DNA from: Tillandsia leiboldiana
Taxonomy: Eukaryota > Streptophyta > Magnoliopsida > Poales > Bromeliaceae
Direction of reading: 5' to 3'
Assembly: GCA_029204045.2 (NCBI GenBank)
Contig: CM055065.1
Span: 50,063,553 to 50,127,552, forward strand
DNA length: 64,000 nucleotides
Shown: positions 22,753 to 35,070 of the stretch, in pieces
Layout: the number at the start of each line of letters is the position of its first letter
How positions within the stretch are numbered: position 1 is the stretch's first letter
Position numbers and translations under genes: made by a program
The notes under the pieces: model-generated
Database searches by the model: none
The model's input: only the letters and a program-made list of their open reading frames with translations
Told to the model about the DNA's origin: nothing

Positions 22753-25647
22753 ATGGTGTTGTGGGAGATAACGGCGATAACGGCGTACTTCTTGGGGCTG
22801 AGGAGGACGTACAGGCTCGCCCTGCGGATCCAACGCCGTTTGATCGCACCAAACCAACCCAGAATCCGGCAATTCCTCCAGAGGTATGGATCGATCGGTT
22901 TCTCTTCAAAAACCTAGCGTTGATTGTTGCCTTTTGTGGGTGATTTGTAGTTGAAGTTATTAGTAGTCGATTTTTTTGGGGTTTGATTTGGTAGTTGTAG
23001 TGTGTTTGTGTGGAAAATGGTTGCGGAGGTGTTCGGTGATCGGTTCATTGATAAATCGGTGATGAAATTGCGAGGATCAATTTGTATTTAAAATAATAAT
23101 TGCATGAATTAAGCAAGGTTCAGAAAAAATTACAATAATAATAATAATAATGTGATGCAGTTCCCTCTACTGATCACGCAGCTTTGAGATTCGTGCTGTT
23201 CGCATGATGAATGGCGGATGAGATGGTCATCTCAGATTGGGGATCGTCCCCGCTAAATTTCTGTTCGAGGAATCAAGGTTCAGGGACTAATGTATTTAAT
23301 GAAATATTAGGGATCAAAAATGCAATTTTTTGAGAGTTGAAGTACTACCCAATACCCAATACATAATACATTTTTAGCCCTTATGAATTTTCAAATATCA
23401 TTTATAACATGTCTGTGGCAATTCAGTGTGCTTTGATTGTTTTTTGGTTATTGTCAAATTAAATCGCCTTTCTATGTGAGATCATCAATGGGATTTAAGA
23501 TCGTTTATTTACTCGTCGATTGATTATACCTTATTGCTGGGTAGTACTTGGTTACGGAAAATGCTGAGAGTATATTGTCAGAGATTATTTCGATGAGATT
23601 ATATCATTTCAGAGAATACTCGATTTTCATTTGTCATATCAATGGGGAAAAACTTACGAACTTTGATTATCTTAGATTTCGTAAGGTTAATCGTTGACTA
23701 GGAAATTGGTTTTCATTCTTCTGGATTATTTCGTTTCGAATTGAATTTTTTTATCATGGGAAATATTGGAGGCTCATTTTGGTTTTTATTGAGCTCAGAA
23801 ATTAACTATGATTAGTTGAATATGTGGATGTTAGAAGAAGCATGTGCCGATGCCTCACTGTTTGTGCGTTCAATTTCAACTTCAGATACCATCTCCATCA
23901 AAGTTAAAGCTTAATCATTTATTTTTCCTGATAGTATAGAGTTTGATGAACAGGCAACAAGTTTTTGTCTTAAACCGATTTTGTGTTGTTTTTCTTTCTT
24001 CCTTTTGCACCATAATTCGTTCCTTTGCATATTGAGTGAGGGATTTATGATGTCACTCTTTTATTCCTTTAAAGGAGCTCTTCTCCTATCTAATCAAGAG
24101 AGAAGCAAATTACACTTGAAAATGATCTCCGAGAACATACTCCTTTTTATAAAATCTTTTCACCCTTGATCCACATTACTCTATAAAATTACACTTAAAA
24201 GGAAAATGCCTGAAGTTCATGAAAGGAGAAATAATATGCAATCTGCGTATTAGCACATTACACCTTGCAAAGAGTGAAATCCCTCTGAAACACTGCCTCT
24301 TTAACAAATCCCTTTAATTTGGTTATTTTTCTCTTTCTCTTTATATGTTTACTCCTCTTGCTCTTCAAATTGATAGTTATTAAGCAAGTTTAGTTTATTG
24401 TTGCGTGATTTTGTATCACATTATCATGTAAGTGCTTTTATCCTTTCTAGTATGCATTAAGAGGACTTTTATCCGTGCATCGAGCTGTCACAAAAATTAA
24501 GAATACATAGGCACTAGTGTTGCGAGAAACATATTGCTGGGCTTTGTACAAGGCATGTTCGCATGTCCAAATAAAATAACATGCTGATAAAAACACACTT
24601 CACACTTCACACATGTGTGCGCGTACAAATGCATAAACACACAACGGACACTACCTACCTACATATATATAGGATTTGACGAGACACTACATTTTAAACG
24701 TTTTATGCAAGATTAAATTTTCCATAGTTATTTCTAGACCATCCAAATTGAAGAACGCTTATTTTGAGAGATATAACTAAAACTATCTAGAAACAAAAAG
24801 GCATTACATTTGCATGTCCATTTATGAAGTCATTACAAAAACAAGCTGCTAATCATGTGCTAGTGTTCTAATACATACAGAGGTGCTTCCAACGTAAAGA
24901 TCTACCAGGATCATAATATTCTGTACTATTCAAAACCATCATGCAGAATTTTGTAAAATTTCAACAATTCTAGCTGAAATCTTACCAAATTTTGTGCTGC
25001 ACAATTATGTCAGTCAATTTCTTGGCTTTAGATTATAAGAACAATGTGGATAGTAAATAATGTTCTTCTTCTTCTTATGGTTTGCGCTTCATTGTACTTT
25101 TTAAGAGTGATTTCATTCTTTTTCATATCAACTCCCAAACAGGCGCACCCGTGCTGTTTTTGACGTGGCTCTTAAAGTTCACAAGAACATCCAACAGAGA
25201 GATATAGAAGTGGGTCGGAATCTCGGGAACTCGATCCTTCGTTGGCTCGACCGCATGAAACCGTCGGCGCAGATCCGACCCCACCCTCCTAGTATACCAA
25301 CCAACGGCTCTTTATCCTCACGGGATGTTTCAGCTCATAACCAGTCTCTTAAAATGCAGAAGCCAAATACAAAAGCAGCTAAAGATCAGGAATCCAACGG
25401 CCAGTTACATTTCACCCCATGGAATGTCCGGCCAAAGTCCTCCCCGACCATAGCAGCCCTGATGACTCAGCCAGCAAGACCATCAGGCATGAACAGCCAG
25501 TATAGACGCTTTTCCTACTTGCCATCTTGTGGTTCTTACGGTTCGGTTTCGGAGAGAAGAAGAGATTTATTGGCAAGGTGTTTTTCGAAAGGACATTGCG
25601 CAATTGATGCTTCAATGATGAAAAAATCTCTCCAAATACTGGCCTAA
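22753..25647 (+). CDS. Plant protein of unknown function, 211 aa
   Basis: Two exons, 22753-22883 and 25143-25647, joined in phase 2 across a 2.26-kb intron (636 bases). I do not recognise the family. The N-terminus MVLWEITAITAYFLGLRRTY has a short hydrophobic stretch followed by Arg-rich helices (LRIQRRLIAPNQPRIRQFLQ). Exon 2 starts RRTRAVFDVALKVHKNIQ and continues with RDIEVGRNLGNSILRWLDRM. Residues 85-160 are Ser/Pro/Gln-rich and probably disordered. The C-terminus is basic (SERRRDLLARCFSKGHCAID). The even run of the frame across the splice and a start just after a GA leader support a real gene. The N-terminal segment could be a membrane anchor or an organelle signal; I cannot tell which. 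Confidence 0.8.
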
Positions 25648-26560
25648 AGAAGAAATTCTTGGTTTCCCTCAGTGGATGTTCGGTAACTTTCATGTTTTTG
25701 TTTTTAGTTTTTCCTGAAATTTTTATGCTAATTGATGGCAAACTCTGCGTTTGTGCCTCTCTTCTTTTTTGTTACAACAAAAAACAAAAATGCAATATCA
25801 ACTTCTTTTTTGTTTTTGCTTATTTTTCTTCTTAGAAAAAGATTAGTTTGCAGATAACCAACAATACAGTAGTCTATGAACTTCATTCCTTGGTGCCTTC
25901 AATTGCATAGAGTTCGAGAAAACGAAAACTAGAAGCGAGCGTAGCTGATGTTAATAAATCCCACTTGTTGTATACTTTTGTTAGTTTTCGCATTTTGTTC
26001 CGTTTAGGGCCAAATATCTATGAGAGGATTGCTATTCACTGTTTCTTTCTTATTACTAATCACGAAATATTCGACAAATTGTGACCACCACCTCTTAACG
26101 CTTTACTCGCTTCTTTGTTTCGGCATTAGTCTCTGTAACTATTGCCACATTTATCGCCATTAGCGGACCCGATTAAACTGCTTGTTCATGCTGTAACTCT
26201 ATTGTAATTCACTTGATAAACTGATTGTACTTACTAGAAGTTTCACTACTCTTTGGTTGTATTATGACATAATTATTTGCTGCTGCTGCTGCTTTTCAGA
26301 TAACTTATAGCTTAAGTTTTTTGTGTTTATTAATGCCATTAAGAGAAGAGCACATTATGGTATAGCTTTCAAAACAGAAGTAACAGCACAAAGAAACACC
26401 AAGAATGATGATCAGCCCCAGTATTTATTTATAAATAATGTAGCAGCACATTATATTTATAGTGTATTAGCAATATCTATACCACAAGAGCCTTTCACTT
26501 ATTACTAGTATTATTACAGTGCACATTAGCTCCCTCCAATGCAGTTTCATTCCCACTCCC
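25648..26560. other. Convergent intergenic region / 3' UTRs
   Basis: Lies between the stop of the plus-strand unknown gene and the stop of the minus-strand XTH. A (GCT)n run lies at about 26280-26294. No gene visible. Confidence 0.6.
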
Positions 26561-28689
26561 TTACATTGTGGCCTGTTTCTCGTTGTTGGTCGCCGCCGCC
26601 GGAACCCTGGACCGTTTCCTCCCAGACCGATGGTGATGGTGACTGCCGCTGCTGAATCTCAAATGCCCGGTCTCCTTGAACCGACTCTTCTCGGACTCCA
26701 CGACGTCGCAGTCGGAAAACGTTTCCGGGTACCGCAGTGTATCGTAGCAGAAGGAGTAGGTCATGTAGCGCTCCCGGAACTGGCGCATCGCGCGACGCCT
26801 CTCTGGCGTCATGACGGCCAGTCCTGCGGCCGCAAGCTCGGCGTCGGAGGCAGTGCAGTTCCGGGAAGCCAGCGGGAGCGCTTGGATAGGGTCGACGCGG
26901 CAGCCGAGGAGGGCGAGGTCGGAGAATTCGGAGACGAAGGGGCCGTACTTGTAGTTGACCTTGTAGCGGCCGCCGGAGGTGGCCCAATTCGAGGCGTCCC
27001 AGATGGTCGCATAGAGCGACATCGGCTTCGACGGGTAGTCGCCGCCTATGACCTCCGACCGACGAACCTCCCGGATCGGAATGTCGTCAATGTAGAATCT
27101 AAAAAAAGGGCGAAAACATACGGCTACGCTAGTACCGAAATGATTTCAAAATGAAAAGTCTATACTTTATCTAATACAGAGAGATTCAGAAAGAGGGGTC
27201 GGTACATGATGTTTTGGGCGGTCCAGAGGATGGAGTATCGGTGGAAGTCTGCGGTGGGGTCGAACGGGAGCAGGTAGCGCTCCTCGCGGCCGCGGGAGGT
27301 GCTGCCGTTGCCGTACATGTTGGTCTGGACCCTCCACTCCTTCCCTCTGATGTTGCCCAGAAACTCGAAGTCCAGCTCGTCGTGCGTTTTTCGAAGATGT
27401 CTCCGTTCGAGGTCTACGCAAATATTTTCAAAATCAAATCAAATCAAATTATAAAACGTAAAAGATTTTAAATATGTCAAACATTCCTTCAGCGTCTACT
27501 TATGACGATCCGATTCACTAGCAATAATAATTCATTTTAAGTTTAATTATTATTATTAATATTTATATTTTTTATATATTCAATCCTCCGTTTAGGTTTG
27601 GCATTCTCGTCTGTCCAAAATTCACATTGCCTTGTAACTTATATACAGATTTGTCCTCCGTTTAGGCATGTTGTTCTCGTCAATCCAATATCACCACCAG
27701 ACGATGTGAAATTTGTCTTGCTAGTTTTATACTCTTAGTCTCCTTGTCTTTCAAATTCTGACTCAATCGAGACTCATCATATATTTTCGGCTGATGATTG
27801 ACTCTGATATCAACTATAACGATTCGATCTACTAACAATAATAATTTATTGTCCAAACTATCTCTCCGATGGATTATTGGGTGACGTACTACTCAACTGC
27901 CGCTATTATTATAAAATTATTAATTAGATAACCATGCCCCCAAATTTCTCCTTAAAAAAAGGTGGATTTGAGGAGAATATTTGGATGGAAGCTGCTTAAT
28001 TACGAAAATACCCCTGGCTTTTTGGTCAACCTATGGATTTAAAGTAAAATTGGCCCGAAGATAACTCCGTGATTTACGCTTTAACATACAATGTAAGAAA
28101 ATTACAAATTTAAAATAAATATGGAATTTCTAATTTTATTAGTTTAATTAATTAGATTAACTCAAATCAAGATAATCAAAATGTAACTGCTTAAAAAATT
28201 ATGAAAAAGAATGTTAATTAATCTTAATACATTTTTAATCAAAAATGAAAATATTTTAATACAATAATAAGAAGGAAAAAAAGAAAAAAAACTTACATAA
28301 AATGCCACAACAATTCCTGCTGTGTAATCAGAGGGGAGCTTAATAGAAGCACTAAAGAAGCCATGGAGGTACATATCTGATGATATAAATCCAGCCCCTA
28401 CAATAATAAAAGTAATAATAATAATAAAAATATATTTTTATCAAAAGAAAAAATAATTAATTTTGGTTGAAAAACTCAATTATGAAAAGTAACAGTAATC
28501 ACCGGAGGATCGGTCTAGGATGAGGCGGACGCTGCGGTCGTCGGCCGATCGAACGATGTTGTTGAAGCCAAAAAGCGGCGCATAGGCGTCGTTGAACGAT
28601 AGTGTTGTGACATTAAGAGCAGCTACGCAGGAAATGAGGACGACGGGGAGGAGAATCAGAATAAAATGATTTAGACTTTTAAAAGTCAT
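26561..28689 (-). pseudogene. XTH: Xyloglucan endotransglucosylase/hydrolase with one-base frameshift
   Basis: Exons 28689-28503, 28397-28297, 27413-27206 and 27098-26561. GH16 enzyme that cuts and rejoins xyloglucan in the cell wall. A signal peptide is clear (LNHFILILLPVVLISCVAAL). The catalytic motif is HDELDFEFLG, and DIPIREVRRSEVIGG, WDASNWATSGG and the C-terminal XET region with conserved Cys follow; the look is that of group III (XTH27-30-like). Exon 3 is 208 bases, but phase 0 in and phase 2 out require 209. The frame reads TSNGDIFEK, then slips just before THDELDFEFLG at a run of five A (about 27387-27391), where six A or an AAG codon would restore it. Everything else is intact (344 aa expected). 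This is either a young pseudogene allele or a homopolymer assembly error. Confidence 0.85.
27490..27860 (-). mobile_element. Degraded TRIM-like remnants in XTH intron 2
   Basis: Two fragments, at about 27500-27580 and 27780-27850, carry the minus-strand blocks seen in the other TRIM copies: 'gatgattgactctgatatcaac', which is the complement of a GATATCAGAGTC primer-site-like sequence, and 'cgattcgatctactaacaataataattt'. Between them lie two copies of 'tcctccgtttagg'. Confidence 0.5.
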
Positions 28690-28806
28690 TTTATTTTATT
28701 TGATTTTTTTTTTTTTTCTTTCTCCTCCCCTTTTTTTTTTTTTGTTTATGATTGTATGAGGAGAGAGAGAGAAATGGAAGGAAATGGATTTGTGTGGTTG
28801 TGTTGG

Positions 28807-28813
28807 ATTTATA
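28807..28813 (-). promoter_or_regulatory. TATA box of the XTH gene
   Basis: TATAAAT on the minus strand (context CCCTATAAATCCAACA) about 118 bp upstream of the XTH start codon, a normal spacing for a plant TATA box with a leader of about 90 nt. A GA/CT-rich tract between it and the ATG fits a 5' UTR. Confidence 0.6.
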
Positions 28814-28814
28814 G

Positions 28815-30740
28815 GGAGAGAAGAGGGGAAGTTGAGAGGACAAGGATGAACATGCATGCACAAATTTAGAAATGCACCTGTTGTTACCTAAAATTACGGA
28901 TTTGCCACTCCCCCAACCTTTGTTTAGGTGTGGTAAATCTACAAAATATATATGTCTAATTTAAAAATAATATATCATTATCGAATAGCAAGTCCCGCTA
29001 ATAACCTATCAATAACAGTAAACACTTTATATTATCAAATTTTCTACCGTTATATTTATTTTTTTAATTATTTTTATCACTAAAATTATATTATTATAGT
29101 AATCACTCACTAAACTGTAAGTCGTACAGTGTTTGGTTGAGAAATAAAAAAAAGAATAATTTACTTTATCCTACTATTCAACGATATAATTTTTGATTGA
29201 GATATTTTATTCCGGTCAAATTTTGCTATTCTCGATTATTCCGAAATAGCCTGGGTTAAATTATTCTCCATTTTGATAGAATAATACTATTCTAAAAATT
29301 AATTCTAAATTTTATTAAAATTATAAATTAAATTAAAACTAAATTATACAGACATAATTTATTATATATTATAATATATTATTTTTATAATAATTATATA
29401 TATTAATACATATTATTTTTATAATAATTATATATATTAATACATATTATTTTTATTTAAATATTATAATAAATTATACTTAAATATTATAATGAATTAT
29501 TTTTATTAGGTTTAAGTTTAAGTACAAGCTGAAAAAGTTTTATTTTTATAAAAATATTTTATTAAATTATAATTTAAAATAAATTATTTTATCAAATATT
29601 ATAATAAATTATTTTTACAGTAAATTATTTTTATTAAATTATATTTCATATTAAATTTAACCATCATTTTTTTTTTCACTATTTTTTATTATTTTATAAA
29701 ATTAATCAAACACGATTTCAGTTATTCCTAAGATTAACAGTATTTTTATTCATAACTATTTCGGAATTGTAAGCTATTTCAAAAATAAAAAAATTTATTC
29801 CAATATTTCTATTCGTACATTCCTTTATCCAAATATCGAAAATCCAGTAACACTAAATGCTATTATTAATAATATAGTAGTCTAAATAAATTATTATTAT
29901 TATTATTATTATTATTTAGGATCAAACCATGGACCTCTATGGACATGTGTGCACTCACAACATTCACACACAACCCAAAAAAAAAAAGCACTTATATTTA
30001 TGAATCCTAAGTCATATTTAAGCCAAATCTAATTTTCCCAATTTGCCTAGTGTAATAAACTTAAATATTTAAAATTAAGATAATATTAATTAAACTATTC
30101 AACAAGTCAGAGATTCTAATGTTCAAATTCTCCACTGCTAGATAACATTTTGAATAAAACAACCTTTGTCCAAAATTGTCTAGAGTGTTAGTATTTCTTT
30201 ATTTGTATAGTAATTTAAATTTTTATTTTGGTTTATAAATTTTCTAGGTGACCCATTATCAAATAGAGGTTAGTCCCATACCATATTGAAAACTCATGTG
30301 ATATGATAGTGTTTAATTTACTTTATCATCATTAAATTGGTTGCTTGAATAATTGATGAGAGTGGTGTTCTTGACTTAAACACATACACATGCGCATGGC
30401 ATGAGCTGAACGGCGACGCACACATGATCAAACCTAATTTTGAATTCGAGTTGCATTATTCTGGAGAAGTGCTAATATGGTAACTTATAGTTATTGTATC
30501 ACTAGAGGTGATTACTGGAGTCTTGTAGAGATAATATAATACTTTGCACGTTTCGACAAATATGTCTTATCTAAATCGTTTATCTCTATAATCCTTCATT
30601 GTTAATTTAAATAATAATTTTGTACTAAAATAATAGTCAGATATTTCTAATAAATAGTTATACTTTTGCCATTTAACTTATGTTAAAAGCTACTTTTATG
30701 TACATTGCAATTCATGTTCTAAAAAAGTTGAGAGGCCTAA
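28815..30740. other. AT-rich intergenic DNA with MITE-like remains
   Basis: No gene seen. From about 29130 (GTGTTTGGTTGAG) to about 29840 lies an AT-rich stretch with 'tgtttggtt'-type ends. It includes a short tandem duplication of 'ttataataattatatatattaatacatatta' type at 29380-29450. A (TTA)n run lies at 29892-29918. Confidence 0.5.
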
Positions 30741-30741
30741 A

Positions 30742-30786
30742 GAGGATTCGGTGCACGAGCCTACGTGGTACACCAGGTGCAGGGAA
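30742..30786 (+). repeat. Short GGTGCAC ... CACCAGGTGCA motif, copy 2
   Basis: GGTGCACGAG, a short spacer, then GTGGTACACCAGGTGCAGGG, about 130 bp upstream of the start codon of the 30913 gene. Related copies lie at 10075-10115, 36932-36975 (minus), 47847-47886 and 60497-60530. Confidence 0.6.
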
Positions 30787-30912
30787 TATTAAATATATAT
30801 CATAAAATAGACCCTACTCGCATATTACTCTACCCCCGACCCAACCACGTCCGAGAGCTAGGGTTTTTCTAGGGTTTCTCTTCTTCTTCGTCTCCTTCGA
30901 TCGAGACCCCCC

Positions 30913-33290
30913 ATGGCGAAGTTCAACGTGATACAAAAGGCGCGGCGAGAGCGGATCCACGAGAAGAAGCGCGCGCTCCATGGCGACCCCGCCTCGGGGA
31001 AGCTCACGCAACGCCGTGGCTCGCCTATCTCCGTCTCCGGGAAGCGCAAGCGCAAGCTCCTCAAGAAATGGCGAAGGGTGCGTGCCCCCAAAACCCTAGA
31101 TCGACGATTCTTTCTCTCGTTTATAATTATCAGTTTTGTTGTTTTGAATTACGATCTATGAGGGGTGTTGTTAAAAATTGGATTTTTTTTTCTTTGTTTG
31201 TTTGATGGTTTAGGATCAAAAAGAGGCGTTAGCGAAGGGATTGGTTACAATGAAAGATGTCGAGATGGCGATAACTGATGAAGGTGTGTGCTTTTTATAG
31301 ATGAATTTGAGATCCTATACTATGTAATATATGTTCTACATCTTGGATTTATCCGTATCTAATTCAACTAATGGTGTGTTTAATAATGGAACTTTGAGTT
31401 ATTTGAATTATATAACATTTTTGCATTGTAGAAAAGTTTGTGTTATTCGAAATATACATATTAAATTTTCACATTGGACAATTAGAACTAGATTTAGCAG
31501 GACTTGCCCACGTTCTGATAGGTCGGTTAGCAGCATTTATTTAATCTGGATAAATAAAATTGTGGTAGATGTGTTCACATTTAGTTTGATTTGCATCTAA
31601 ATCAAGGTACTTAATAAGTTTGATTAATTCATGTACTTAGTAAGTTAAAACCAATAAATTTTAATCAGTATTTATCTCTTAAATGCTTATGAATTAATGG
31701 TCTAGTTGTGTTAGATTATAGTTTAGTTTGACGTAAGTTCATAAATTTGGCTGTTGGAAGCCCATAATAGCTGGTAGCCGATGCCCTACTTTAGGGAATT
31801 CTACTTTAGTTTTGATTATAAATAGTATGATCTTCAAGTTATCCAGCTTATCCTTCTGTGACATCAATACTCAACCTGTGTAATTAATGAGTGCTATATG
31901 TGCATCGGGAAAACTTGTGCCTTTTCTCCGTGTTAGATTCTTATTGAGTATTTTATGCAGTTGGACAACTATGTTTCACAAGTTGATAATTAAAGTAGTG
32001 ATGAATGTGCTGCTGGCAGTTCTCACTATGCCAAATGTGTTTTTTGCTAGATAGTTCTCATTTTTCTGCTGTGTTAACTGCTAATTGTAGTAATTAAGCA
32101 CTAAAGCTATGCTGAGAGACGAAAGCACCCTAAATATAATACCGGATAGATCTGAAACTTGCAATAGACTCCCTTCATTTTAGATTAATTTGTGTTTAGG
32201 CCTGTACCATGGTCTTCTTATGGTGGTCGTAGAAATGTTCTTCTCTTTCTAGGAGTTTGAGTGCTAAGGAGATCATGTTTTTCCCATTTTATAAATATGT
32301 CTTGTAGAGATTCAGATATAGAGTTATGATGTGCTGTTAGGTTGCTGTATAGTTTTTGTCCTTGCAGGTTTCATGCTGAGTTTTTCGAAATTTTGTTTGT
32401 AGGGTCTTCTCAAGGCACTAGTGAGAAGCCTCATATGAAGGTTCACTTGAAGAAGAGATCGAGGCTTCAGATCAGAAGATTGAAAGGCAAAGGCAAGTTC
32501 TCTCTCTCTTAATTTCAATCTTTAGAGAGGTTACCTTGTTGATTTCTTCTTTCTGTTCTTATAATGCGCTTGCTCAACCATCATTCTTAAATTTAAGGAC
32601 AATGGTTTATTGAGACTTCCTAAATGTTAACAATTACTGTTGCTTACAGAATTTTTAGTTATAGTAAATGATTAGGCTATGTCTTAAATAGGCATGCCTA
32701 CCATTAAGGATCTTCATCGATCATATTAATTTTAAGCAGTATGTTGGCGGAGTTGAAGTAAACTACTTGTCGTACCAACTCTTCTTTATTTGCTTTTGAG
32801 ATGTATTATCTTTCTTCCTTCCTTCCTTCTGAACCACAGCAAATTATAAATAGATTTCCAGTATGGACGTGTAAATTGGGACATAGTTGACCTCATGTTC
32901 ATATTAATGGCGTCAAGGTGAAAGTATTAAAATATTGGCTCTGATGCGAGGAAATTAAGCCATACATTATTATGAGATACTACAGAAACATTATTATGAG
33001 ATACTTCTTCTGTACTCTACTATGATTGATTTTCCATTAATTGTGTTCAGTTTGAATAGCTTTCTCCAAGTTTAATCCTGAGTATTGAAGATATGCAGCC
33101 TTTATTTCTTTTTTTATTTTGAATCATAGCATTTTTTGTATCATTATTTTGATATTCTGCCTTTCTGTTACTATCATTACAACGAAAGTTCATTTGATAT
33201 CAGAAATTTGTTTGTTATCTTGCAGGTAAAAAGAAAGGGAAAAGCACTAATCAACCTGCGAATGAAAAAACAGATGCCATGGTAGAATGA
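30913..33290 (+). CDS. Small basic Lys/Arg-rich protein, 129 aa, with a probable GC-AG last intron
   Basis: Exons 30913-31077, 31214-31283, 32403-32492 and 33226-33290 (390 bases). I cannot assign a family. The protein is strongly basic: MAKFNVIQKARRERIHEKKR, then a GDPASGKLTQRR segment, SVSGKRKRKLLKKWRR, an acidic-tempered middle (KGLVTMKDVEMAITDE), and RSRLQIRRLKGKGKKKGKS near the end. Several nuclear/nucleolar-type signals are visible, so a role around RNA or ribosome assembly is possible, but that is inference. The last donor reads AAAG|GCAAGT, the full consensus of a GC-AG intron. Using it keeps the frame open for 22 more codons. The GT four bases downstream would give a stop immediately after the splice. 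The start is the first ATG after a pyrimidine-rich leader. Confidence 0.8.
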
Positions 33291-34320
33291 GCGGAACGAG
33301 ATACTTCTAAAACTCCCAGTCTCCGACCATGAAACTTAACTGATGCGAAGTGCTTTCTCCAGATGAAATCTAAATCAATGCCCATTAAAATTTTGTAGAT
33401 TTAGTCCTACTTGATTATCAAAGTGTAATGAGTTAAGGGTGTGCTATATGTAGTTACTGGCTCGTCCTTTCGCTCTTTTCCTTTTCCTCTGTAGTTTCAG
33501 AAACATACTTGGTCAGATTCATAGCTGTCGCAACATTTATTCGAGCAAATTTCTTTCAATCATAACAAAACTCAAAAACATTATTGATGATTTTTTCGAC
33601 TTCAGGAAAGAAAAGGTGTAAGTGTAAACCAAAGTGGTTTGCTCCTCTGACCCGAGTTTCCGTAGTAGTGTTGCTTGATCCGAGATGTTGGAGAAAGTGC
33701 AATTTACTTTTTCACTAAAATCCCTCCACTGCGCTCCGCCGCCGCAGCAGCAGGAGGGGAGAGAACTTAACACAGAGAGCATCTTTTTAAGCTAAGAAGT
33801 AAGAAGCTTTAGTTTTATCTTCTTGTGGCAGCTTATTTTTTGTTACTTTGTTTGTCGGTTTTTCGGAGTAGATAAGATGTGCTCATGCTTCAGGTTACTG
33901 ATTCATCTTTATGTTGCAGATAATTTCATCCCAGGATGGACCTTTCTCAGGTAAACCTAAGCTTTGCTTTATTACTAATTTTATTGTGAATTTGTGATGG
34001 TCAATGGATCCAGCTCTTTGCCATGTAGCATGGTGGCTTCCACCACCTATTGAGTTAGTTGGATAGCATAGGATAAGTATAATCAAATACCCCAATAGGA
34101 TAGGAGCTTTTCCTACCATTTAACATCCAATATGGTTTATGCCTTTTCCCTTGCTTTTTGACAAAGGCTCCAAAGATGAGCTTCAAATTAGGTTACATGG
34201 GGCCAGAGCTCCAAAATTACATATGCATATTGGGTTTATTAGGTAACTATGATTGTTCTTGGGATTGCGCAGAGAAAGCAAAACAGTAAAAGAGTTGATT
34301 TGTTTAGCTTGTTTTCTAAA
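33291..34320. other. 3' UTR and intergenic DNA
   Basis: Follows the stop of the small basic protein gene. A short exon-like segment (TTGCAG at about 33920, then a TTTCTCAG|GTAAAC donor at about 33950) is visible, but I could not join it to anything. No gene called. Confidence 0.45.
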
Positions 34321-35070
34321 GTAATATTATGCTGTGCTGTTGTTCTCTTCGGTACCGTTTGGTTGGAAAACAAGATCTGAAATAAGATTTTGTTATAGTC
34401 TTGTTCTCCAAACGCGTTTGGTTATGAACAAGAATACTAGTTATTGTCTCATCGGAATAAGCTGGTATAAAGTAATATTATGCTGCACTGTTGTTCTCTT
34501 CGGTACCGTTTGGTTGGAAAACAAGATCTGAAATAAGATTTTGTTATAGTCTTGTTCTCCAAACGCGTTTGGTTATGAACAAGAATACTAGTTATTGTCT
34601 CATCGGAATAAGCTGGTATAAAGTAATATTATGTTGCACTGTTGTTCTCTTCGGTACTGTTTGGTTGGAAAACAAGACCTGAAATAAGGTTTTGTTATAG
34701 TCTTGTTCTCCAAACGCGTTTGATTATGAACAAGAATAGTAGTTATTGTCTCATCGGAATAAGCTGGTATAAAGTAATATTATGCTGCACTGTTGTTCTC
34801 TTCGGTACCGTTTGGTTGAAAAATAAGATCTAAAATAAGATTTTGTTTAAATTTTGTTCTCAAAATACGTTTGATTATAAATAAGAATAATAGTTATTGT
34901 CTCATCGGAATAAGCTGGTATAAAGTAATATTATGCTGTACTGTTGTTCTCTTCGGTACCGTTTGGTTGGAAAACAAGATCTGAAATAAGATTTTATTTT
35001 AGTTTTGTTCTCAAAACGCGTTTGATTATAAATAAGAATAATAGTTCTTGTCTCATCGAAACAAGCAGGT
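34321..35070 (+). repeat. Five tandem copies of a 151-bp unit
   Basis: Units start at 34321, 34472, 34623, 34774 and 34925, exactly 151 bases apart, each beginning GTAATATTATGCTG and containing TTCGGTACCGTTTGGTTG and GTCTCATCGGAATAAGCTGG. The first three are almost identical; the last two are more AT-shifted. Each unit carries an open frame of about 63 codons, but this merely reflects the repetition. Confidence 0.95.

Noticed and set aside
26519..27154. A 211-codon plus-strand open frame
   Set aside because: It is the antisense of XTH exon 4, which has clear XTH motifs on the minus strand; the high GC leaves the opposite frame open.
34334..34833. Three nearly identical 63-65 residue ORFs
   Set aside because: They are the same frame in successive units of the 151-bp tandem array; there is no start context or family.
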